Shown here piece after piece: positions 8,363 to 17,706 of a DNA stretch of 64,000 nucleotides. Every line of letters starts with the position of its first letter. Within the stretch, counting starts at the first letter, position 1. The DNA lies in assembly GCF_004769635.1 (NCBI RefSeq), contig NZ_RQGH01000015.1, forward strand, positions 1 to 64,000. The letters run 5' to 3'. The DNA comes from Leptospira jelokensis. GTDB taxonomy: Bacteria > Spirochaetota > Leptospiria > Leptospirales > Leptospiraceae. The notes below the pieces were generated by a model. It searched no databases and had not been told where the DNA came from. It saw nothing but the letters and a program-made list of their open reading frames with translations. The position numbers and the translations under genes are program-made.

Positions 8363-9651
8363 CGAAAACCCTTTGTTCTCACTTTCACACTTGTACCATG
8401 TTCTTCATCCAGGCCTTCCAATTCTGACATGAGTTTGACAAATGGGTATAAGGTTTCTAAAGATTCCTTTGTCACTTCTTGGAAGGTCACTCGTTTGAGA
8501 AAGGTATCCACACCAAGAGAGGAATAAATCCTGCTTCCACGTGCTGTCGGAAGGATATGATTTGTTCCGGATATGTAATCTCCCATCGCCACTGGGGAAT
8601 AGGCACCAAGGAAAACACTCCCCGCATGTTCAATTTGAGAGAAAACAGCCTCGTTGTCAGTCGTTTGGATTTCTAAATGTTCAGGTGCAAGTTCATTCGA
8701 AAACCAAATGCAATCTTCCATCGATGGGAAGACAAGGATCCCTGAGTTTTCATAAATTGCTTTTTGTTTCATTGCCAGACGTTTGGGACGTTCTACAAAA
8801 GCAATTTCCAATTCTTCTTGGACACGTTTAGCAAGGGTAACATCGGTTGTGAGTAAAATTGCTGAAGAATCTTCTCCATGTTCTGCTTGGGATAACATAT
8901 CACAGGCGATCCAATGCGGGTTTGCCTCTTTATCCGCAATGATGCAAACTTCACTTGGACCCGCTGGGCTATCAATTCCAATCAGTCCTTGTCCGCTTAA
9001 GTAAGATTTGGCGGCGGCAACATAGGCATTGCCAGGACCTACAATGAATTCTGATTTGGGAACCGACTCTGTCCCATACGCACAAGCGGCAATCCCTTGA
9101 GCCCCTCCAACCGTCACAATCCGATCAATTTCTAAAATTTGTGCTAACCAGATTAAAATTTCTGGAATCCCCTCTTTTTGGGGTGGTGTGATGAGTTGGA
9201 TTCTTGGAACCCCTGCAATTTTTGCTGGAATGATTCCCATTAATACACTTGAGGGATACAAAGCCTTTCCCCCAGGAGCATACACAGCAAGAGAAGGAAT
9301 GGGAGTGTACTTCACACCTAACCGATTCCCATCGATGGTCTTAGACCAAGCCTCTCGTTTTTGTTCCTTATGGAAGGTTTCAATATTTTCCTTGGCTCGT
9401 AAGAATGCTTCTTTGGTTTTTGGATCGATATTGGTTTTGATGGATTTCGGATCAATGGTGAGCCCATTTAGTTTGATCCCATCAAACATTTCTGTATAAG
9501 AGTATAAAGCCGAATCTCCTTTGGTTCGCACATCCTCTAAAATTGGCAAAATTCGATTGGTGGCAGTGGTGAGATCTTCCCTTGCCCCTTGGAGGAAACG
9601 AGAGGTTAACTCTTTGGAACTTCGATCACAATAAAGGATGGGAATTGGCAT
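8359..9651 (-). CDS. hisD: Histidinol dehydrogenase HisD
   Basis: HisD (430 residues) oxidises histidinol to histidine in two NAD-dependent steps at a zinc site. Family motifs are clear: VGGAQGIAACAYGTE, VGPGNAYVAAAK, DSPAGPSEVCIIAD, SQAEHGEDSSAIL (zinc and substrate residues), LAPEHLEI and GTNHILPTA. Length is standard. It lies 43 bp downstream of the DUF5683-like gene and overlaps panC by 4 bp. Another histidine gene, hisC, lies elsewhere in the window (35905-36999), so histidine genes are scattered, as is usual for Leptospira. Confidence 0.97.
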   Translation of the reverse strand: MPIPILYCDRSSKELTSRFLQGAREDLTTATNRILPILEDVRTKGDSALYSYTEMFDGIKLNGLTIDPKSIKTNIDPKTKEAFLRAKENIETFHKEQKREAWSKTIDGNRLGVKYTPIPSLAVYAPGGKALYPSSVLMGIIPAKIAGVPRIQLITPPQKEGIPEILIWLAQILEIDRIVTVGGAQGIAACAYGTESVPKSEFIVGPGNAYVAAAKSYLSGQGLIGIDSPAGPSEVCIIADKEANPHWIACDMLSQAEHGEDSSAILLTTDVTLAKRVQEELEIAFVERPKRLAMKQKAIYENSGILVFPSMEDCIWFSNELAPEHLEIQTTDNEAVFSQIEHAGSVFLGAYSPVAMGDYISGTNHILPTARGSRIYSSLGVDTFLKRVTFQEVTKESLETLYPFVKLMSELEGLDEEHGTSVKVRTKGFR

Positions 9652-9694
9652 AATTTCATCTTGGTAGGAAGTGCCTTCCTAAACAAGCTTTTTG

Positions 9695-10876
9695 TCAAAA
9701 ACGAGATGAGAATTCGATTTGGTAACGTGAACCAACTTCCATCCCCGGCCTTGTTTGGGAGAAACCAGATTCCTGTATAAGGGATGCAAAAACTCTTTGG
9801 TTTTCGCTACCGATACGAATCCCTGGTTCTTTCATGGCCACGTTGCGTTTCGCTGAGAAATACGAATCTACTAAATTGTATACCAAAAAGGCACCAAGGA
9901 TTCCAGCACCTACCTGAATTACACCTAACTCTGATTTTGCGCGATTAAAACTTGATTCTGCATTGCTGCGATTTAAAAACCATAACACTTGCGTATCTGG
10001 ATTTTCTGCAAGGATGGCTCCGAGTAATACTGCCGATTGGTAATCTGACCTTGCCGCTAAAAATCGGTTATAAGAATTGGCATACAAACCTAGTGCAGAA
10101 GCTGCCACAACAGGGTAAACATACAGTTTCCAATTTTTCCCATCGATGTACTTTTGTCCCCAGCCAGGCAAAACAGACGAACGCCATAATGTCGACCAAT
10201 ACGGTGTTTCGTAATAATCTTCTGGAATTTCCTTTTTGATGATGCGTTCTTGGCGTTTGGCAAAATTTGCGGCTCTTTCTTTTGAATCCGACAATACAAC
10301 ACGTTGTTTGACGGTTAAAGTTTTGTTTCTTGGGTTTTCTAAAACAAGATCATAAATCCCAGTATCCGAATCGGGATCTACTGCAAAGGTTGCTTTGGCA
10401 ACCGAATCAGATTCGATGACCACTTTTTTGGCAGCAATGCGTTTGCCACCAGTCACCATGTACACCTTCATGGGATGGATGAAGTCTTTCCCTTCTAACA
10501 AAAATACTTTTTCCTTTTCTTCCTTAGATACGGAATACACTGAATCTTTTGTAAGGGTAGGAACTCGTGACACAACCACTTCAAATTTTACCCAATCAGA
10601 ATAACTCCCCACTTTCCCAAGTTTATTGATCACAGCTACCCTGTGTTCATAAACCCCCGAGGTATAGTTCACCAAATCATATGTGGTCCCTTTTACTTTC
10701 TCGGATAAAACGAGATAACCACTCGAATTTTTGATTTCTAATACATAACCTGTTGCCCCTTCCACTTCCATCCAACGTAACTGGTGTTGGGTGGACTCCT
10801 CTACCTCAGGCTCAGAATACAGAGTTGTAGTGACACAGAAGACCATAAGGGAACTGTAAAAAATCTTATTCCACAT
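9695..10876 (-). CDS. Membrane protein with fibronectin-like front and DUF5683-type region
   Basis: This 393-residue protein has a signal peptide, then an Fn3-like segment (RWMEVEGATGYVLEIKNSSG, VNKLGKVGSYSDWVKF-type strands), an IPT-like middle part, and a C-terminal region starting WRSSVLPGWGQKYIDGKNWK with helices at KLYVYPVVAASALGLYA and IQVGAGILGAFLVYNLV. The LPGWGQ-Y-G-W pattern is typical of DUF5683-type membrane proteins. It overlaps the FecR gene by 11 bp, so the two are translationally coupled, and the Fn3-like part resembles the repeats in the FecR protein. Function unknown. An envelope structural or sensing role with its two upstream neighbours is inferred. Confidence 0.7.
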   Translation of the reverse strand: MWNKIFYSSLMVFCVTTTLYSEPEVEESTQHQLRWMEVEGATGYVLEIKNSSGYLVLSEKVKGTTYDLVNYTSGVYEHRVAVINKLGKVGSYSDWVKFEVVVSRVPTLTKDSVYSVSKEEKEKVFLLEGKDFIHPMKVYMVTGGKRIAAKKVVIESDSVAKATFAVDPDSDTGIYDLVLENPRNKTLTVKQRVVLSDSKERAANFAKRQERIIKKEIPEDYYETPYWSTLWRSSVLPGWGQKYIDGKNWKLYVYPVVAASALGLYANSYNRFLAARSDYQSAVLLGAILAENPDTQVLWFLNRSNAESSFNRAKSELGVIQVGAGILGAFLVYNLVDSYFSAKRNVAMKEPGIRIGSENQRVFASLIQESGFSQTRPGMEVGSRYQIEFSSRF

Positions 10877-12989
10877 AAATCGTCCCTGGGGTTAAAATTT
10901 TAGGAACTTTTAGTTCTGGAACTGAAATGAAAAAATCTTGTTTGTTTGCCGCAGACTCACGTTCCGATCCATCATTCGCTTTATAAATAGAACTCACTTC
11001 CCAACGAAACCGCCCTACATTTAATTTTTGGATTTCATTCATTTGGAATTTATTGGAATTTATCCTTTCATTCAAAATGATTTTCTCACGGATACCAGAC
11101 ACATCGATGAGCTTTAAGCGGTAACCAGTAACTTTTTCAGCAGGTTTCCAATTGAAACTAATGTAATTTTTCGTAAACAGGTCGATTGTTTCATTTCGCG
11201 AAGGTGATAATAAATTAGGTGGTTCTACATTGGATGCCATTTGAAAATTCCGAGTCACACTCACATTGGATTCATCACCCGAAGACTTCACTCTCCAATA
11301 AAACTTCCCTAATTCCTTTGATCTGAATTCAAAATAATTTCCATCTACCGATTCTTTCACAATGGTTTGAGAGAAATCAGCCTGCCTTGCAATTTCAATT
11401 TCATAAGTCGACTTTGAAGTGAGTTTTTTCCATTTGAGAACAACAAGATTCCTTTCATCCACTTCTACTTCTGCACCTTGGTTTGGGCTCACTAATTCCA
11501 TCTCTTCTTTGGCGATGACTACAAGTGGAAACGGTTTGGAATCAAAACTTATCCCCCCATTTCCAATCCCTTTCACTCGCCAATAGTATGTGCCAACCTT
11601 AAGTCCCGTTGTCAATTTATAGAAATTGTTTTTTACCTTTGCGGAATCGACTACATTTACAAAATTTTGATCATTTGAAATTTCCCAAATGTACGATTCG
11701 AAATCTTTATCATCCTTCCAGGAAAAAAATAATTGTGATTTTGTGAGTTCTTCTGCGATCACCTTACCTCTATTAGGCTCTAATAATTCTGGTGGGCTCG
11801 TGTTCGTTTTCTTTTGGATTTGAAACGAGGTTATGGAAGTGATTTTATCGGTGATTCCAGGCAGGTTTGATTTTGCTTGGACTTTTGCATAGTAGGTTCC
11901 TTCCCTTAGGGTATCAAATGCCAATGATTGGTTCTGGGTTTGTTTTGTTGCTACGATTTCGGAAAAGGAACTGTCTCGCGCAATCAACACAGTATAGGAA
12001 GAATACAATTCCAATTGATTCCAAACAAACCGAATGATGGGGATTTCGTTGGAAAAAGAAATCACTTCCCCATTTTTAGGAGATACTATTTTTAAAGAAG
12101 GGTCATTTAAGATACGGAACTGAAACACTTCTGTGACTGCTTTGGATTGGTTTGATGGATCTGTATAGGACACCCTCCAATAATAAGATCCTGATTCCAA
12201 TTTTTTTGTAACAGTAGCGGATGTTAACTTTTCTCGGACCAAGGATTTTGAAAAATCTGGAAAAAAAGAAATTTCTAGTGTAGGATTTGCTTTTTTTAAG
12301 GAATCAACATTCCAACCAGCCAAGGCAAAATTGACCTTTTCAGAACCAGAATCTGATAAAATATTTTTTCTATCCTCAGGACTTACCAAACGAAACAATT
12401 GTTTCGCAACTTTTACACCAGACTCAGAGACATTGGCAATTTGGTCTTTTCCAATGGTTTCTTCTTTCCCATTAGAAGTGAGTTTTGCTTCCCCTTGGTC
12501 AACTTTGATATTCAATTCTGTTTTTGTTTTGTCGAGTTTGATATCTCCATTGGATACTTCGACCGTTTTGTCTCCGGCAGTGATGTTCATTTTGATTTCG
12601 CCAGAAGAGCTAGCCTCTCTTGCTGCCTCAAAAGATCCATATGCAAAATTAATATTGATGTTTTTATCTGAGATATCGAGTAAAATCATCGAGTTTTCGG
12701 AAATATTGATTTTTGTACCATCATTCAAGGTTAAAATGGCATCAGACAAACCTTCTGTACGAATTGTATCGCGATTTTTCACCTCAGTTCTTGATTCAAT
12801 CAAATCCCAAACAACTGCATCATTGTATTTTCTAAGTACCGTTTTATTTTTGAAAGTGATGACACCAATTGTTGGTTCCGTAGAATCATTGGCTTTAGAA
12901 TTGAGATTCCGATACAATAAAATAGAAAATAACAGGATGAGTAAGATTAGTCCCGTTACCACAAATTTTGTATCATTTAACAAACGCAT
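10866..12989 (-). CDS. FecR-domain membrane protein with Fn3-like repeats
   Basis: This 707-residue protein has one N-terminal membrane helix (VVTGLILLILLFSILLY). It is followed by a FecR domain (residues about 35-190; VKNRDTIRTEGLSDAILTL and INISENSMILLD-type strands), then about five Fn3-like units each carrying a YYWRV- or FYWRV-like strand. FecR domains usually sit in the periplasm and transmit signals or bind peptidoglycan or polysaccharide. No anti-sigma N-terminal part or sigma factor is present nearby, so the classic FecI/FecR circuit is not supported. The gene starts 5 bp after the adenylate cyclase ends and overlaps the DUF5683-like gene, which makes a three-gene cluster. Confidence 0.8.
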   Translation of the reverse strand: MRLLNDTKFVVTGLILLILLFSILLYRNLNSKANDSTEPTIGVITFKNKTVLRKYNDAVVWDLIESRTEVKNRDTIRTEGLSDAILTLNDGTKINISENSMILLDISDKNININFAYGSFEAAREASSSGEIKMNITAGDKTVEVSNGDIKLDKTKTELNIKVDQGEAKLTSNGKEETIGKDQIANVSESGVKVAKQLFRLVSPEDRKNILSDSGSEKVNFALAGWNVDSLKKANPTLEISFFPDFSKSLVREKLTSATVTKKLESGSYYWRVSYTDPSNQSKAVTEVFQFRILNDPSLKIVSPKNGEVISFSNEIPIIRFVWNQLELYSSYTVLIARDSSFSEIVATKQTQNQSLAFDTLREGTYYAKVQAKSNLPGITDKITSITSFQIQKKTNTSPPELLEPNRGKVIAEELTKSQLFFSWKDDKDFESYIWEISNDQNFVNVVDSAKVKNNFYKLTTGLKVGTYYWRVKGIGNGGISFDSKPFPLVVIAKEEMELVSPNQGAEVEVDERNLVVLKWKKLTSKSTYEIEIARQADFSQTIVKESVDGNYFEFRSKELGKFYWRVKSSGDESNVSVTRNFQMASNVEPPNLLSPSRNETIDLFTKNYISFNWKPAEKVTGYRLKLIDVSGIREKIILNERINSNKFQMNEIQKLNVGRFRWEVSSIYKANDGSERESAANKQDFFISVPELKVPKILTPGTIYVE

Positions 12990-12994
12990 GGTGA

Positions 12995-15820
12995 TTATTT
13001 ATGAGTCCTTGTGAAAACCCCATCCCAATCTTTGCCTGGAGAATTCAAATTGTATTCTTCACATCGCTCAATGAGCATCCGACCTGATTTGTCTTTTGTA
13101 CCTTTTACTTTCTCTGAATCTTGGAAGTATTGGATTGCCTTTTTCCAATTTTGTTTGAGGTATTCCTCAAATCCCAATTCATACAAAGATGCAGCTTCTA
13201 ACAAATTTGATTCTAACTCTGTTCTGTAGCCAATCAGTTCATGGATTCGAACGGGTTCATTTTTTCCCTTCACTCTTACTAAATCCACGAATCGTGTGAG
13301 CATCTCGTCCTTGATTTTATCACGAATTGGATCTGTAATGAGGATATTCACTCCGTAATCCTTACCTGCTGCTTCAAGCCTTGCAGCTAGGTTAACCGTA
13401 TCGCCCATCATGGTGTAAGATGCGAGGGCATCTGTACCCATAAAACCAACCTTAGCTGGGCCAGAATTGAGACCAATCCTTGCATCCATTGCTTGTGCTT
13501 CTTTTGAGTATAAATTATTTTTGGTCCAGTACTCTCTCAGTTCCTTTAGTTTTTTCACCATATCCACACTGGCTCTCGCAGCCTTTAATTCGTGGTCGAT
13601 CACAGGTACTGGTGCATTGAAAATTCCAACGATGGCATCACCAATGTATTTGTCCAAAACACCTTCGTGTTGTTTCAAGATGATAGTCATCGCGGAAAGG
13701 TATTCATTGAGAAGGGAGGCAAGGTCCGCACTCTTTAGCTGTTCTGAAATCGTGGAAAAACTCGCAACATCCGAGAAAAACGCTGTAATATGAGTTTCCG
13801 ATCCTCGTTTTAAGGCGGCAAGGTCGACCATGGCTTCTTGGACCACCACAGGATCGATCATACTCCCTAAGATGTTTTTTACCTTTTCCCTTTCTTCCAA
13901 ACCCTGTCCCATATCAATGAAGTATTTGGTTAGAAGTCCCACCTCATCTTGGGTTGTGGGTTTGATTCCGATTTTAAAATTACCCTTCGCAATTTCAAGA
14001 GTAGCACTTAATAGCTGTAATACTGGCTTTGTGATTGTTTTGGAAAAGAAAAATACAAAGATAAGAGCAGAACACAAACCAATCCCGGCAATATAAAGAT
14101 TGGTTCTTTGGCTTTTGTAAACAGCCGCAAATGCTTTTTCTTCCGAAACAATGGTGATGACACCCGCATCGGCAAACCCAATCTTTTGGAAAGAACCTAA
14201 ATAATTCCCTCCCAATTCTTCATCCAAATAACTCATCTGACCCGTACTTGGCGCACTGGTAAGCATCGTTTTGACAATGGGCATACCAGTTAAATCAGTG
14301 GCCGCTAAAACTAAGTCTTCTTTCGGATGGGCAAGTACAGTACCCGAGCCGTTTACCATAAATGTGGTTTCAATTCCCTTTTTGGAAAAGGCACCGATGA
14401 TTTTTTCTAATTTGACAATGATTACAAGGGCATTGTCTAATTCCCCATTTTCCGCTGTGGGAATGGCAATCGCAAAGGAAGGTTCGACAAACCCAGGACT
14501 CGAATTGAGGAGAACGGTTTGTCCATTGAAGGCCTCTGCCAGGGCGTCCCTGTTCCTTTCCACAACTGCGTGGAAGTCATCTTCCGTGACGGAACTTTTT
14601 TTCAGTTCTTCTTCATTGAATACCTCTCGTTTTTTCACAAGGGTATCCCCTCTTTTTTCAAAAATTCCTAAGTAAATGAATTCCTTATCATTTTTGAAAA
14701 ATGTTTTGAGTAAAAGTTTTCTGTCATCTTCAGGCAAACCTTGTGTTGTGAGAGTGATTGCGATTTGACGCCCCTTTTCCACAACACCCAAAATATCGGA
14801 CTTAACTTTTGATCCAATGATCTCAGCAATCCGTAAATTATTATCACGTAACTGTAGTTCAATGGATTGTTTAAAATAAAAGGAGGCAATGATAATGATG
14901 GTGGCAACTGAGAGGATAAAAAGTAAACTAATGACCCCCATCATTTTCAACTGCAAAGAAAATTTGGTATTGACTGTGGAGTCGATGGTGTCGGGTACTT
15001 TAGCTTCATCGATTTTATCTTTTTCAGATCTGGTATTATCTGAGATTTTTTCTTTTGTAGTTTCGCCACCCTCAGGTAATGATTGTTTGCCATTCACCTG
15101 ATGCCCGTTTGTATGCATTATACCATCACTTGTGGCAAAGGAAGATTCAATCATATCATAGGGATGGTTCGGATCTTCTTCTTTTCCCATTCCATCCGTA
15201 TCATTTCCCAAACTTTCTATTGTTTGGATTTTAGGTGAATCGGTGGATTTGTTTGGGACGGTTGTTTCGTTTTCAAAAGGAACCGTAACCAATTCCATTT
15301 GGCGGAGTTTTGTTTTCCCACTCTCACCAATCAGCTCCAAAGGCGGGTAAGATAAACTTTTTGTTTCGATTTCCTTTGTTTTTACAACTGCTTCTGGTAT
15401 AGAACTTGTTTTTCCCGTGAGACCAAACCTGTGAGTGATGCGGTCGGGTGATATCCTATCATCAAAAAGGTATTCAAGCCTTGCAAAAACAGACCGTACT
15501 TCCACCTCAACGTTTTTCGGATAAATGACAAAGAGATTTTTGCCTTCACTTGCTTGTGTAAGTTCTTTCGCCAAATACTTGTTTGCTGAAATATTATGAA
15601 TGGATAAAAAAGGATATTCAAAGTGATTGTTTTGGAAACGAATCCCCCAAGGAGGAGGCCCAAATCGGAATTCAAGTTCCCTTGTCCTCCGTGTTTGGAA
15701 AAATATAGTGATGCCTTCCTCCCCTTTCCAAGATTCCAAACTAGGAAGGGTCTCATCCCAAACAAGTAAGATGAGTTTGGACGTTTTTAAGAAGGGAATT
15801 TCGGCAGAAATTTCTAACAT
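12995..15820 (-). CDS. Membrane adenylate cyclase with Cache sensor and HAMP
   Basis: This 941-residue class III cyclase has a long N-terminal cytoplasmic part (about 1-290, unassigned, low-complexity from 180), a helix at about 293-314, an extracytoplasmic Cache-like sensor (about 315-570), a second helix (576-596), a HAMP domain (to about 650) and a C-terminal cyclase domain. Catalytic residues can be read: metal Asp684 (FFSDVASFS) and Asp728 (DKYIGDAIVG), purine-selecting Lys724 and Asp807 (MMGDTVNLAARLE), and transition-state Asn810 and Arg814. Lys/Asp at the purine pocket fits ATP rather than GTP. A short TPR-like tail follows. The gene leads the cluster with the FecR and DUF5683-like genes, which suggests a shared sensory job. 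It diverges from xthA with 50 bp between starts. Confidence 0.9.
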   Translation of the reverse strand: MLEISAEIPFLKTSKLILLVWDETLPSLESWKGEEGITIFFQTRRTRELEFRFGPPPWGIRFQNNHFEYPFLSIHNISANKYLAKELTQASEGKNLFVIYPKNVEVEVRSVFARLEYLFDDRISPDRITHRFGLTGKTSSIPEAVVKTKEIETKSLSYPPLELIGESGKTKLRQMELVTVPFENETTVPNKSTDSPKIQTIESLGNDTDGMGKEEDPNHPYDMIESSFATSDGIMHTNGHQVNGKQSLPEGGETTKEKISDNTRSEKDKIDEAKVPDTIDSTVNTKFSLQLKMMGVISLLFILSVATIIIIASFYFKQSIELQLRDNNLRIAEIIGSKVKSDILGVVEKGRQIAITLTTQGLPEDDRKLLLKTFFKNDKEFIYLGIFEKRGDTLVKKREVFNEEELKKSSVTEDDFHAVVERNRDALAEAFNGQTVLLNSSPGFVEPSFAIAIPTAENGELDNALVIIVKLEKIIGAFSKKGIETTFMVNGSGTVLAHPKEDLVLAATDLTGMPIVKTMLTSAPSTGQMSYLDEELGGNYLGSFQKIGFADAGVITIVSEEKAFAAVYKSQRTNLYIAGIGLCSALIFVFFFSKTITKPVLQLLSATLEIAKGNFKIGIKPTTQDEVGLLTKYFIDMGQGLEEREKVKNILGSMIDPVVVQEAMVDLAALKRGSETHITAFFSDVASFSTISEQLKSADLASLLNEYLSAMTIILKQHEGVLDKYIGDAIVGIFNAPVPVIDHELKAARASVDMVKKLKELREYWTKNNLYSKEAQAMDARIGLNSGPAKVGFMGTDALASYTMMGDTVNLAARLEAAGKDYGVNILITDPIRDKIKDEMLTRFVDLVRVKGKNEPVRIHELIGYRTELESNLLEAASLYELGFEEYLKQNWKKAIQYFQDSEKVKGTKDKSGRMLIERCEEYNLNSPGKDWDGVFTRTHK

Positions 15821-15870
15821 ACTGTTTTTAGTATCGACTTAAAATGACTTTGAATCGATCTGATTTCTAG

Positions 15871-16641
15871 ATGAAAATCATCACGTTAAATTGCAACGGA
15901 ATTCGTTCCAGTCTGAGCAAAGGTTTACTCGAATTTATACGTCACGAAAATCCTGACATTATCTGTTTCCAAGAAACGAAGGCCCCGGCGAAAGAAATTG
16001 ACAAAGAAGAATTCCACAAACTGGGATATGAAGTCCATTTTTGTTTGGCCGAAAAAGCTGGCTACAGTGGGACAGCGGTCCTTACAAAAATCAAACCCAA
16101 GGAAACAAAGATTGGTTATGGAGACGGGATTTTTACGTCGGAAGGAAGGTCTGTTTTCCTTGAGTTTTCCGATTTTTACCTTTGGAATTTGTATTTTCCT
16201 TCGGGAACGAGCGGAGAAGAGCGCCAAAAGGTCAAATACCAGTTTTTAGATGCCTTTACTGAACTTGCCAGACCATTTTTAAAAAAGAAAAAACCACTCC
16301 TTGTTTGTGGGGATGTGAACATCGCCCACACAGAAAAGGACATCCACAATCCCAAGGGGAATGAGAAGAACTCAGGGTTTTTGCCTGAGGAACGGAAATG
16401 GTTAACCGAATTTTTAGACTTGGGATTTTTTGACTGCTTTCGGTTCGTCCACCCAGAAGTGAAAGAGGAATATTCCTGGTGGACCTACCGGTTCCAAGCA
16501 AGGAAGAACAATAAAGGTTGGCGGATCGATTATTTTTTTGTGACCAAATCCAAGGCTTTGAAAATCCAAAATGCAAAAATCGCCAAGGAACCCATACTCT
16601 CCGATCATGCCCCCGTGGTGCTCGAAATCCAATTCTCTTGA
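15871..16641 (+). CDS. xthA: Exodeoxyribonuclease III / AP endonuclease XthA
   Basis: This 256-residue enzyme cuts DNA at abasic sites and trims 3' ends in base excision repair. Motifs of the exonuclease III family are present: LNCNGIRSS (Asn), FQETKAPA (metal Glu), GDVNIAHTEKDIHNPK (Asp/Asn), the YSWWTYR and GWRIDYFF stretches, and the catalytic SDHAPV near the end. Length is normal. It starts 50 bp from the divergent cyclase gene and is followed after 33 bp by the LEA-like gene. Confidence 0.96.
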   Translation: MKIITLNCNGIRSSLSKGLLEFIRHENPDIICFQETKAPAKEIDKEEFHKLGYEVHFCLAEKAGYSGTAVLTKIKPKETKIGYGDGIFTSEGRSVFLEFSDFYLWNLYFPSGTSGEERQKVKYQFLDAFTELARPFLKKKKPLLVCGDVNIAHTEKDIHNPKGNEKNSGFLPEERKWLTEFLDLGFFDCFRFVHPEVKEEYSWWTYRFQARKNNKGWRIDYFFVTKSKALKIQNAKIAKEPILSDHAPVVLEIQFS

Positions 16642-16674
16642 CAGATTCGAATTTTTCGGATCAAGTCTTCTGTC

Positions 16675-17649
16675 ATGAGTCGTCTCCTAGTTTCCCTAGC
16701 CTTTTTGTTTTCGTTCCAATGTTCTGTTCTTGGTGTTTTGCAAGACAAAATCCCAACTCCAGAATTTTCCTTTAAATCCCTCCATATCAAACAAATCACC
16801 TTCACAGACATTACCTTAGGAGTGGAAACTTCCTTTACCAATCCTTATCCCGTTTCCCTTCCAAGTTCTCTTTTGGATATGGATATCAAAATTGAAGGAA
16901 TGAAATTATCCCATATCAAAACAGATTTAGGAGTGATCGAAGGAAAAAAAACCAAGTCCTTACCACTTGATGTGAAACTGAAATATACAGATCTTTTGCA
17001 ATTGTACAAAAAATTTCCCACAAAACCATTATTAGAGGTGAGTGCCGAAGGAAATATGAAAGTTCCGATCCCAAAACAATGGCAATTGCTTGGAAAAGAC
17101 TCATTGACCTTTCCATTTGTCCAAAAAAGAGAAATCCCTGCTGTATTACCGGATGTGGAAATTCGAAATTTTAAAATCCTTATGCCAAGTGAATCGGAAA
17201 TCCTAAGTGTTTCCAATACGGAATCACTTGCAGGTACCACAACCAATTTTCTAAAAGGTTTACTCGGTGGTTCCAAAACTCCTGTGACATCTGCCGCCAA
17301 AGCAGGGTTAGCTGGTCTAAATCTCAATTTAAAAACAGAATTCGATTTTGTTTTCACAAACCAAGCTGCTTCTGCCCTTGGACTTACCGATTTGAAATAC
17401 AACTTACAATTAGCCGGTGAAAATTTTTTAAATGGAACTCCCAAAGAAATCGTAAATGGTGGAAAGGAATCGACTGTAAAAGTGGAAAACCAATTCCCTT
17501 TGGCATCGATTGGCACCTCTCTTTACAAAACGATCCAATCCAAAGAAGCACTTTACCAATTACAAGGGGATTCGGGGCTCAAAGTACCAAATTTATTAGA
17601 GAACATTCCTTTCTCTTATGAGAAAAAAGGAAAGTTCCAATGGCAATGA
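16675..17649 (+). CDS. LEA14-like lipoprotein or exported protein
   Basis: This 324-residue protein has a short hydrophobic leader ending in Cys (LVSLAFLFSFQC), which fits a lipoprotein signal peptide. The body matches the LEA type 2 / water-stress-hypersensitive (WHy) fold: a first unit with ITFTDITLGVETSFTNPYPV and a second with NLNLKTEFDFVFTNQAAS, each having the alternating hydrophobic strands and the Asn-Pro- or Asn-Gln-type turn of the family. Leptospiral homologues are usually uncharacterised. A general envelope protein is the safest reading. It ends 43 bp from a convergent lipoprotein gene, with a terminator-like hairpin between. Confidence 0.75.
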   Translation: MSRLLVSLAFLFSFQCSVLGVLQDKIPTPEFSFKSLHIKQITFTDITLGVETSFTNPYPVSLPSSLLDMDIKIEGMKLSHIKTDLGVIEGKKTKSLPLDVKLKYTDLLQLYKKFPTKPLLEVSAEGNMKVPIPKQWQLLGKDSLTFPFVQKREIPAVLPDVEIRNFKILMPSESEILSVSNTESLAGTTTNFLKGLLGGSKTPVTSAAKAGLAGLNLNLKTEFDFVFTNQAASALGLTDLKYNLQLAGENFLNGTPKEIVNGGKESTVKVENQFPLASIGTSLYKTIQSKEALYQLQGDSGLKVPNLLENIPFSYEKKGKFQWQ

Positions 17650-17678
17650 TGGTTACCTTTCCTAAAAGGAAATAGAAG

Positions 17679-17706
17679 CAGAAGGAAAAATTTATTTTTT
17701 CTTCTG
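17679..17706. terminator. Bidirectional hairpin between convergent genes
   Basis: An A-rich stem (cagaaggaaaaa) pairs with tttttcttctg at 17696-17706 with one bulge and a 5-nt loop. It lies between the LEA-like gene and the convergent lipoprotein gene, whose last codons form part of the stem. Position and T/A tracts fit a shared rho-independent terminator. The match is imperfect. Confidence 0.5.

Noticed and set aside
12331..13014. Plus-strand open reading opposite the FecR gene
   Set aside because: A shadow of the coding strand: Ser/Phe-rich, no motif, and the FecR frame is clearly the real one.
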